From assembly GCA_009746045.1 (NCBI GenBank), contig RPFO01000389.1:498940-562939 (forward strand): 64,000 bases of DNA, given 5' to 3'. The DNA is from Mesostigma viride. Lineage: Eukaryota > Streptophyta > Mesostigmatophyceae > Mesostigmatales > Mesostigmataceae. Below are positions 49,211 through 61,200 of this stretch, piece by piece. Below the pieces are notes generated by a model. The model did not search any database and was not told the DNA's origin. It saw only the letters and a list, made by a program, of their open reading frames with translations. Both the position numbers and the translations under genes were made by a program. The first letter of the stretch is position 1; each line of letters begins with the position of its first letter.

Positions 49211-52200
49211 GTGACCGCATCACCATCTGCATGGGCGACAACGCCGGCTTCATGTCAGCCAGTGGCGTCAGCGACCTGCGCATTCGGTTTGAGTACCTCA
49301 CCGAGGGCATCACGGTGCCCCCCAACCTTGCAGAATGCATCTTCGAGGTATGCTTTGCATATGCAATTGGGAGTTAGTGTTGTGACACAGTGAGACTTCT
49401 TTTCCATTTTCTCAATTTTTATATTTGTCGCTGGGGGTGGGCTCGCGAAAGATGCGGCAGGGACAGTGTATGGGTTGGGTGGGAGGCTTGGGGGGAAAGG
49501 GGAGGTGGGAAGAATAGTTGCCACAAAAAGAAAGAATAGGGGAGCATTAGTAAATGCGCGCTGGGCGTGGAAAGGAAAACTTAAGTTTTCGTTCCCTTTT
49601 TTTCTGCTCCGTGTGGTTCGCACAAGCTTCCCTGCTGGTCTTTTTCCCATATCCTGCAACCTGCTCATGTCTCTAAGCTGCCATCCTGCTCATGGCAGGT
49701 GACTGTTTCGTGCATACCTCCTAATTCAGGGCAGTGTTTCTGCTAAGGTGTGTGGGGATTCGTACAGCCGGACGAGGCCATGAAGCGGCCGAGGGGGGTC
49801 CGGGGGGGGGGGGCTGCCCCCCCGTACGCTGGCGAATTTTTCTGGGCAAAACAAAATGGCAACAGGATTTCTATCATGTTTTTTATGCTTTCCTTAGCAT
49901 TCTTACAAAACTGGGTCAGCGCCTCTGGTGACAAAACCCAGGCAAAAAGGGTGGCTGATGGCCCTAATCATTTAAGCCTCAGCCTAAAAAGTACCGAACA
50001 CTTTTATGCATTATGCATCCATTTGCAGCCAAGCACCGACAAGACACAATGAGGAAGATAACGGGCTATCTAACTGTGGAATGTGGGCAGGGCCAAACTG
50101 GACATCCATTACGTAATATAGTAATCGTTTAAAAACAAGTAAAGTGGGGGTATACAGCATAGCAAAGCAAGCGATTCTGCAAACTCACAGCTGAGCAGTC
50201 TCCGATAAAATACCATTCCTTGAAACCCCTGAATCCATTCGTAAAAGCTTTTTAAAGATGCTTGTCCCTAGCCGTTGAGACCCACTCGCCCAGCGCACTC
50301 CTACGGCCCCTGGCTCTTTCCTTTAATTTCACCCCCTGCATTTTTGCGTGTGTCCCTTTTCCCACAGACAGCTAAGCATTCGTCCTTGCGAATACAGCGG
50401 CTCCATGCTGTTTTCGTAATCCGCAGCGCCGCAACCCCTCATTCCTCCTTATCGGAATCCAAAACTACTTCTCGGACTGACAGCGGGGGTGAAATTGACA
50501 GCTTTAACATCGCTTCGGCCAGGCTCCTTTTCTTTCCCTGCATTCGCATGCTGGCAGAGAGTTTCGTTGCTTTAACCATCGGCAGCATCCAGTTAGCGAA
50601 CATGCAATCAGCTGCTCGCTTTTCCTTACAGATCCGCAGTTCCGGTTCTTGCGTGGCCTGGCGTCCCCGGTCTTCCCCAGTTCTATTAGGTATACCTGCG
50701 CCCTCCGGTCGCTAAAAAGCTTCTGAAAATGCTTGCCGAAGCATGCATGTCCCAATACTTACTATCCGTTTTCTAGCGCAATATTAGCCCAGTATATCAC
50801 CGTAATCAGACTTGCTTAAGCGGCGTCGCTGCCATTTTTCGCAGCCTTTTTTGTGGGAAAGCTAAGGGGGAAAGTCGGCATGACATTCTCATGGCTGCCC
50901 AGTGCCTCCTGACAAGCATTACAAGTGTGCCTACGGACTGACACCAAGACAGGAATGTACCAAGTCACCGATTCACTACGGGACAAACGTAGGTATCAAG
51001 CGGCACAACATGGAATCTTGCTTAGAATCCGTACGTAGGGCCCGGCGCCACGCCGCGCGGTGGCAGTCAGCGGCCCAGCTTGCTGCCTGCCGGCTGCAAA
51101 ACTCGGCCTAGTCAGTGGCGGGCCCCCCCGGACAGCCGCGCGGCCTCCGGACAAATGCACGGCCTTCGGACATTCGGACACAATGTCCGGATTCGGACCG
51201 TTAGCAGAAACACGGATTCAGGAAGCTTCTTCTGTGGCATGCCACATGGCCTTTCTCTGCAAGACAAGCCGGCTGTGCAGGCTTTGACGGCTCAATCAAC
51301 CTTTTGTACACCATGTTAGTGCACGGGCAAGTTTGCATACGTCAGTCTTACCAGCGGTAACTTGCCCTGGCACCGACAAAGGTAGCTCTTGCCTTATCAA
51401 TGGAATGGCGTGATGTGGCTGACTGGGTTGGCATTGCTCGGTCATGTGGCTACATCCTGTCGGCGGCATCACGGCAGGTGGTGGTCAAGCAGCAGTACAT
51501 GTCGTACAAGGCGTTCCACAAGGAGCTGGCGGCGATGGGCCTCACTTGGCAGGGCTGGAAGAGCGCGCAGGCGCGCAACAAGGCGGTCGAGAGCCTAGAG
51601 CTCCTGGAGCTGGAGCGCAAGCTGGAGGAGGAGAAGATGTTCAATGAGGGTGAGGGGACCTGCAAGGAGTGGGGAAAGGCGGTACAGGATAGAACGTGAT
51701 GGAATAAAGTTCAATGAGATTGGGGGAGTGGTTAGAAAAGTTTAAGGGAATGTAATCGACTAGGTGAAGGTAGATTGGTGTTTTCTAACAGGTGAGATTC
51801 AAGAGCGAGGCAAGTTCAAAGTGGACGATAAGGGGGACCTAATGCGAGAATGGCAATGGATCATGCCAGGGCGCGGGAAAGTTACGGGATGTGAGATGTT
51901 GATGAAGCCTTATGGATGGTAACGGTATAATGGTGTGGTAGGGTTTCCAGGGTGCCTCTTCAAGATGATGTAATGGGGATTCAGCAGTACATTGATGACA
52001 AAAGGGGTGGGAGTCATGCAGAATTTTGGTTGTAAAGGTGGAGCTACGAAGGTGGAACGAGGGGAAATCTACATGGACTATGGGGGAAAAAAATTCAACT
52101 GCGCAAAATTGTCAGTGTCTTTTAGACATGTGTTTACCAAAACATGGATGCTGCCCTGTTAGTCTGCCAAAGAGGCCAGAGTGCATTGCTGATAGTCGTT

Positions 52201-55200
52201 TGCATTTACTCTAATGGTATGTTTTTAACAGTATAACAGCCCAAAATGGCCCAAAATGGCTTTCCCAGGTGTTTGCTTTCACAATCGGTGTAGACAGGCT
52301 TTAATTATGAAAGTTGGTTACCTTTATTAATTTTTTCTTGCAATGATAGCTCCCTTCACTGATTCCCGATGTGGCTTCTGTTTGGAGTGCATGTCAAAGG
52401 TTCGCAGATGTCTGTGTGGCTGCAGGCATGTACATTCCCTTGTGTGCATCGCGTCCAGGCCAATCAGGAGTATGCTCGGGCAACTTGCAACAACGGCGCA
52501 CTGTGATCTCATCTAGGGTGCTAGAATTTTCGTGCCATATTCACCCCGCCTGGCTGTGCTCGGCAGAGGAGTACAAGCGCATGGTGGGCCTCTCCATCAC
52601 GTACGGCCAGACGGTGCAGCTGCGCCACTGGCTGTCGGGCCAATTTGTCACCGTCAAGAAGAGCCGTGCCGACCTGGAGCGCAGCTCCATGAAGGTGGGC
52701 GGAGGGATGCCGCCAGAAGTGAGATATGGCAAGAAAAGGGCCACACGAAAACCGTGGCAGGCATGTCAATGTGCAGAGGGAACAAGGACTGCTTCAAGGA
52801 CAGTGACACTGTGACATAGTGTGGGGGAAAGGGTTGGACGTGCCTCTCTCCATTCTGAACTGCCATAGAAAAGACTGGATGTTCAGTGATCGTTGTCTGC
52901 ATTGTTTGTGGATCTTGAATAGACTGAGTAGATTTGAGCTGCATAGTCAGAAGGCCTGTGAGGTGGGGACAGAGGGGCGGGAAAGCATTGGTAGCATTTC
53001 GATGGTACCTTTTAGCGGAGGGCGTGGGGAATAAGAGGGGGTGCCGACGGAATAATTGCACGAGATTCACTCATCCTGCCTTTCGAACAGCCCATCCATG
53101 CCACCTGTGCTTGCAGCCATGAATGGGTTTATCCTGTTGACAGGACTTCTAACTTTATCTAACTTTAGACTTGGAGTGACATTCCTATATCATAGCATAA
53201 GTATTCGGGGCTTTTGATAAACGTAACATTTTCTAACATGGCCGTGTTTGCACTGCTGACTAGAATTGACTGCCTTATTCCCGGGCTTCATCATGGTTTT
53301 TAGTTGACGATGGAGGCATGGTTGAGAATATAAAGTGACATTGCAATATCATAGCAGATGTGTACAGAAGTCATATAATTCTCTTGGTTTTACCATTAAT
53401 TGCTCCACCATTGCATCTCTACAATGCTCCACTTGCTGTGGAAGCAGCAGGAAAATTAAGGGAATGGTAGGAGCTTGCGAACAGTGCTGAAATGTGCTGT
53501 GTCACGCTGCTCGCGGCAACTGGCTGTTTGCTACCCTTGCTGCAGGTGATGCTCATGACGTCCGGCGAGGAGGGCTCCTGGTTCCGCCTGGAGCCCGGCT
53601 ACAAGACCAAGGTGTCGGGCGAGAAGATCGAGTACTCGGATGTGGTCATGTTCACCAGCTCCAAGTTTGGCAAGACGAGGTGAAGACTCACAAGAGCCAC
53701 AGGAAACTCTACGCCCTTGAAGTCTGTCAAATCAGGCGGCCCGAAGCGCCGCGAATAACGGTGTACTCAACAACATGAAGGACTTAAGCCATATTAGTGC
53801 CACCAGAAGTGTACTTTGAGCTGTGATCTGTCAAGCTCAAAGCTTGGCGTTGCCTGGATCAAGGAATCCCAGAGTAGGATGGATCAAGGAATCCCAGAGT
53901 AGGCGAAATCGCGCATGTAAGGCCTGGCAAGGACTGCCCAGAAAGCTATCTTGTTGGAAGAGGAATCTCCTAGGGGCAAGCAACCCAGCAGTTTGCTCTC
54001 AAACCAAGTGGTGCATCATGTTATACTATGTGATTTGTTTTCGTCCACATCTGGTGCCAAGACTTGATTACCTTTGCTAATCATGACAGCATTATACAAT
54101 TCAGCAAAGGGAAGAACATTTTTCCTGCTAATTTGAACAGCGTGCTCTTGATTCGATCGGCTCCACTGGCTTTTGCAAAACTTTTTGGGTCCTCGGGGTG
54201 CCTCATGAAGCTTCTTGCTGGAGTGCCTCCATTTTTGTTCATTTTCCCCCCTTGTCTGTGAGTGTGCCCCTTTGTGAAATATCTTGAAATGTATCTAACT
54301 TTAACAGACACGCCAGTTGCAGCTTTGGCAGCAGCCATCTTTCGGATGCACTAAAAGCTGGGTTACTGCGGTCATGTTGCGGTTGTCCCTCCTGAAATGC
54401 CAACCATGGCAGCCTCCACATATCCCAGCTAAAGGACATGGGCGCAATGTCTGGCGGCCACCCATACATTGTGGAGACACGCGAGGTGAGGCTTCCACTT
54501 CCAGGTGCTCGCATGCCATGCACTAGACAGCCAACTGCGTATTTTGCCGTCATGTTTAGAATTGAATGCGAATTCAACCAGGGGTTTGCCAAGGTAGTGG
54601 ACCTTTAATCAATGGCTCTATTACTTCAGGCAGCGTTCGCTTATGCTTTGAAATGCCATTCTTTCTGTCTTCCTTATGTGGTGGCCGAGTGTAACTGCTG
54701 CCCCTGGAACAAGCTGTTGCCTCGAAATCCACTGATGTATCTCTTTCCTGAACTACATTGGAAGCTGTATTTTAGCATGGAAAACCGTGTTTAAGTTTGG
54801 CCTTCATTCTCAGCAGAGGTACCACTGCACTTTGCGCACTGCCGGCCCTTCAATTTTTTTTTCTGCAGATCAATGCCTCAGGAGACCCTGCGCGCCTCAA
54901 GATCCTTCCGTACGCGATCCACCCTTCCTTACTGGGACCCCTGGTCCGGGCACCAAAGGCAGGGGACACATTCGTGCTCCACCATAGGTGAGTGGGCAGC
55001 TGCATGGGATTCGTGGCAACACGTATCCGGTGTTTTATTTTGCCATGCCCCTCCTTGCCTGACCTCTGATTTGCAGCAACCTGTCTGTAAGGGTGCTTAG
55101 ATCCCGTTGTCATGAGTCGCTGCCCCCATTTCCATAAATTGCCACCAGAGGTGCTTCCATAATCCCTTTGTTGAGTGAAGTATTCTGTCCTCTGCCTACC

Positions 55201-58200
55201 CCTCTGTGGTACTCTTATGCCTAGGCCTTATTGCTGACATAAAGTCACTTCCACATGTAAACTGCTTTTCGCTGCAGGGCGACAGACTCAGTCCTTGTGT
55301 GCGAAGGGCACTCCATCAGCTATGCCTACCGGCAGCAGGTATGAATCACCTTGCTTACACAAACTCTCAAGGCTTTGTTGTTTCGGAAATATACGAATCT
55401 ACCACGATTGTAATACTGTGCCTTTGGACCAGTTTGCAAGTAGATCTTCAAGGTTTGAAGCTCGCCCAACTGACACACTATTGGCTGCTGTTGTAAATCA
55501 TACTTGCTCCAACATGGTGCTGTTGATCGTAACCACAGTGAGTGAGTGTTCCTCTGCAGGTCATACGCGCTTGCCATGCGTGACGTCTTTGCCTACTGTG
55601 CACTAGAGTCGCTGACTGTTTAATGTGGGGCGCGCCAGCCAGGAAACTTACTTTTATAGTTTCTTCTCTTGAGTTTGGTTACTTTCTGAGCTGCATTACA
55701 GCGCCCAGAGCAGTGGTCCAGCTTAAAAGTGTGCCCCCTCACGAGGAGGGTTGGGCCCTGTATTTGGTTTTATGGCTTCATAAAGCTGACTCAGTGGCTT
55801 CATCTTCACACCTGTTTCTAAGAGATTGAAATGCGTATTAGTTACCAATCTGGTCTGCACGGAATTTCAGCGACTAACCCAGTAAACAAAGCATGAATTC
55901 TCTTATTGCCGACGACGACACCCTTGAGATCATTCATGATCAACCCCTGGTTCACCACTGCCCCGATTACCCCACATCCCACCTGAACACAACGGTCTGA
56001 AAGTGCCAAAAAAAGACATTCTTATTCCTCCTAGCTGCACTAATATTCGGATGATGGTCAAACTTGGTGGCAAGCTTCCCCATGGTACTCAGATTTACTG
56101 TGCCAAGTCACACCTTGGTTGGCCACTTGGTGCTCACAGAATGGTGACGTCCAAAAGCATAAACAATGCCAAAATTGCCAGTTTTATTCATAATTGATTC
56201 CACAAACAACACAATTAATGTCGGTTTGACCTGGAAATGGGAAGACACATTGAATATAACATATGCAGCTCAAGTACCAAGTTGCACCCCGAAGAGAGAT
56301 GGGATGGCCAGAAATTATGCTGTCAACCGTCACAAATACGGTCATTTGGAGCATTTTATGGATCATTAAATGCACCCAACAATGCAAATGAGCTCAGATT
56401 AACCTGGAAGTAAGCAAACACTTTACTTGCAACATCTGCAGGCTGGCTGCAAAGTTGCACACCAGTTGATTGAACACCAACTAGTTACATGATTCTGCTG
56501 TCACGCGTCACTCTCGCGCTAATTTTGGATATATAATGCACCACAGGCAGCGCAAATGAGTTCAGACAGAGCTGATATTTTTAATGCAATTTAATTAGAG
56601 CATGCTGAACATGATTGCAAGTATTACCTCAGTCGCACCACAGATAACGACGTGTCACAGTGACACGTGACAGCAGCCAACATCATACCGCATTACAGTA
56701 CGAGCTGAGGTAAGGAACTCCAACTTGGTTATCTCCACCCTTACATGTGGCATGCACTTCATCATGGAAATACATTAGCAGTTGTCTCTTTGATACACCA
56801 ATAGTATCAAAAAACTAACATTCCTATGGTGGGGCGTGTTGAGAGAGAGCAACTAGTTGGCAAGTAAAATGGTGGTTCGTAGCAAACATGGCTGCACACT
56901 ACATTTGCTTGCAGTTGCTATCTAACATCTTTAGCACATTAACTAGCCAGCTAGCTCTCATGCCAAACAATCTTCTAAAGGTGCATGGGGATTTTTTTAT
57001 GTGTTGTTCATCACACCCTGGACTAACAATCCTAGTGAAGCGTGGGCTATGCACGGCAGATGGAGGATGTGGCCATGGGCATGCCATGAGCTGATGCCAG
57101 CGAAGGTGCTGGCAGCAGGCAGGTTAGGCAGCAGTAGTGGGACCTAGTGAAGCAGAAGAGAGTGGCACATGTGGTAGAAAGTAATGCAGATGGCAGTAGT
57201 ATGGCCAGTGGCACGAGGCAGCGATCATGAAAGCTATCGGTTATGCAGATAGATGTTATGGTAGACCTAGCCTTGAGGTTATGTTGCTACTACTGCATGA
57301 TGGAAGGGAAATTTATGTGGCAGGCGGCACGGTACAGCCAACAGTGGTGTAGTATGCAAACCAACACATTGGGGTGGGCTACGGTGAAAGCTCTCCATTC
57401 AGATTTCCGTGGCAACACACCAGGTCATGATATTCTGAGGTGCTGGCAAGTGGTAGTGACAGATTGATCGTGGCAGTGATTGATAGCAATGGTGAGCAGT
57501 AGGGTGCATTCTTTGATACTACTGGCATTATCTGTTGTGCCAGGTGCCAGCTATTTCAGCTGCCGATGCTGCTAAATGTGGCCCCAGATTCTGGTGCTAT
57601 AATAGAAGGGATGAAGAGGGGCAGGAACTAGTGGCTGCAATCACGATCAAGACTGCGATGGGCGAAGTCAATATGGCAGATTGTGGCAGCAATGGTGCAG
57701 GGCCTGGTGTTATCGTTTATGGCTGATTCCATACTGAGTTGTAGGGACACTGCCAGCAGTTACACCAACGGGCGAGACTCATGGTGGTGGACTTTGCTCC
57801 TGGTGGGAGTCTATAATATCTGTCAAATGGGTATATGCACACGTTGCACCTGGTGGTCCTCCATGCTAACGACAGGAATGTCAGTATTGCTATGCAATCG
57901 TGGCACTGCTAACAAAGGCGTAACAGTGGTAGGTGGGTTGGGGTGTTGGGGAGTGATGTGGCAGTGGTGTGGCAGCAAGCACTTTGGTAATCGTTATTGT
58001 GATATTGTTGTGAGCCCGTAGAAGGTGTCCTGGTGAGATTCACGCCTCTTACGCAATGCTATATGCCCATTGTGCACTCTGTTGTGCCCGCAACCATAGG
58101 CAGCAACCATATCAAAGACAAATCAGCCCCCTTCCATGTATAGTACTTGATTAGCTCAGCCTGCTTCAACATATCTGAATATAACAAGGGCTATGAATCC

Positions 58201-61200
58201 TGGGTTTCCCAAGGCAGCAACAGCATATGCGCACTTCACATACCTGGGCTCCCCCCTGGTTTCTTCGTGCCTCCCAGCCCCAGATCAGAACACGCCGCCC
58301 ACCATTGATAAACATGGTGCATTCTGGTGTGGCCAAGGAAAGAGGTTGAAATACTTACCAACAGTCCGCTAAAGTGGAGCCCCAGCAGCGTGTTGTATGG
58401 CCTGTTAAAGCTGGATAAGCTCCAGGGTTGCACATCAACACACCCATGCTGACTGTTGAATACAGGACATGTACCTTCTGTTTGTTGTCTTCAGGCTCAG
58501 CTTCCTACGCCATGAATTACACTTGGAAGAATGAACAGGCGCACATCACGCTGTTTGGGGAGGCTGGCCATGGCTTACGTCTCCCTCTCGAGCAGCAATG
58601 CTTGACGAGGCGTCCGGCGTAACCTGAACGAGGCGCTTTCACGAGCCTCGGGGAAAGAGACAGGCAGAAAATGTGGATGGCAAATGGGGCTGGCTTCACC
58701 CTACCTTGAATCGGGATGCCGAAAAAGCAGGTTCCACTGTACAGCGTCGACTCAACCAGCGCAATGCGTATTCATGCTTCATTCCGCAACGATCGCAGGC
58801 GATATTCAGTGATGAGTGCAGGTCTACACTACAGAGCCAGCAAAAAATCAGGCTGGGCTTCGCTCTAGAAGTTGTTGAAGCGCCCTGCGCAAATGGGATG
58901 ACAAAAATGAAAGAAACGAGGGAGTGGCATATTTTTACGTGCGTTGCCATTATCAGCCCCGCACGTACCCTCCTGGCAGTTCCAACTGCTGCGGCAACGA
59001 GGCATTTACAATGGCAGTCGTTTTAACAAAACGTTTTTCAATCATAAAATTTTGAATTAGTCACAGAATCGTGCGAGCGGCTTACCTCGAGCTAATTCAT
59101 CGCCATGTTCGATAAGTTTCCGGTGAGACTTTTCAGGGGTCGGCTGAAAAATGCAGCGGACCTGACCCGAGCCCGCGAAATTGCCCGCCTTTTTCCTGTT
59201 TCCCCGAAAAAATGGGCCGATCTCTTGAGGATAAAAAAATATCTACGTGAAGTAGATGAGTTATGACGGCTTAAAGTGCATTCGCTTTCCTTAATGTGTT
59301 CTCAAAACCGTCACTAGGATTTTCACGGCCGCCATGGGTGCTTCGAGACTTTTTGCCTTGTCGGCACCGTCCCGCACACCAGATTTTTGGGATCTCGCGC
59401 CAATTTGGTGACGGAATAAGATGGTCGTTTTTGGCGGGGCTCGGACCGTTGTGAACCGAAAACTGGTACCCTACCCCCCTTGTCTCTTCCCCCAGGATGA
59501 TGAGGACTTGAGCACCAACTCCCTTTGGAACGTGGAGATGGACACAGTCGAATGGGGCGGCGCACCCATCGTCCCTGGCAAGCGCTACCGGCTCAAGCAC
59601 ATGGCCACGATGACGTACTTGGATGCGGCCGGGCGCAGCCCCGATGACGAGCCAGCATCCCCCATCCGCTATGGCCAGCTGTCTGTCCGCCGAAATACGG
59701 CCGCGCTGCTGCCACCCGGGCGCGACATGAGCGGGTCCTTGCCCATGTCACCTGTCGCAGAGACGCCAATGAAAGACCTGTAGGTTTTACTTTCCTCTCA
59801 TGTGACCGTGCTCTTCTCATGCACATCCACGTGATAATTACGTGTCTAAATGAACTGCTCTTATATCACTAGTAGTAGCATAGATTTACAAATAAAAAGG
59901 TGGAACACGCGGGAGAAGCAACACTCAAAAGGGGATGGAGGGGAAAGGGAGAACACACAAGCTGCAGCAGGCTATCGTCCTGTTGCTTAGGCTGTTGTGT
60001 TGAGAATAATTGCATTCTGTGTTTCTCTGCAACGCATGAATGTTAGTTGCTGTATTTGTTGGGGCTGTCTGCCTGTTTATATTCCCTCATGGCCATAAAT
60101 GTTTTGATAGTGAACGCAAACAGAAGCCCCATTCAGGATCACATGATCGCCATTCCGAATACCTCCCTTGCAAAAAGCAGGGAAACGTGATTCCAAAGAG
60201 TTACAGGAAGTAAATTGATGATGTCTAGTGTGCTACTTAGGACAGATACTGCATCTACCACGCAGGGGGTTGCCAGAGCCTATTCTCATGGCTGGCATCG
60301 CCCATGGGCTCACTGGTGTGCTGTATGCTTGAAACTCTTTGGTGTCTCCTATCTCACCACCAACAGGAGCGCGCTGCTGGTCACCAGCACGTACAACACG
60401 GCGTCTACTTTCTGGCAGATGCATCAGGCATCTAAGGTAACCCTTTGCCGCCAATTTAATCCTCGTTTACAAATGCTGGCGTTGACGTTGTGTTAAAGGG
60501 GTCGTAGCATCATTTTGTCGCGCGTCCTGTAGTATTAATCCACCACTAAATGATAAGCAAGGTGGGAATAACACCCAATCGAAGCAGTCCCTGCTGGCGG
60601 TTATTTCATGCCGTGTGCAATATGGGGTGGATATGGTTCTGGTGGCAAGCTTACGGGTGATGAGAGGTGTCGTCAAAATGCTGCCCAGGTCTTCATGTTG
60701 GTGAAGTCGTGCAAAGAGAGGCACTAGAGGTATAGTAAGCAACTTGCTTGAAACATGGGAAGAGTTTCAAAAGTTTTATACATGATGACATGTATATACA
60801 TTTCTTGTTTTTGGTCCATTGGAGTTCCTTCCCACCAAGAGAAACGTTTATTTTTACATTTGTGTGTCCTAGGCTTTATACGGACAGCCTACACCACACC
60901 TTCAAACTCAGTGCACATCAATATAAAGTTGGTTATTGTAGCACCATGCTGGGGGCCCAGCATACTCGAACACAAATTGTTGCCCCTCTTAGCAGCGTGG
61001 GTGGGTGGGTGGGAGCTAAGAAGAGGCCTCCCTACGTCCCCTACACCACTCTAAGTACTGACTATCATTCACATTGCGCTACGCAGGCCTGCCGGCTGGC
61101 GCAGGCTCAAGGTGTACTGACTGCCTATCACAGTTGCGCCACGCCTGGCGGCTGGCGCAGGTACAAGGTCTAGTGATGTGCGTTAGAAGCTACCTAGGCC

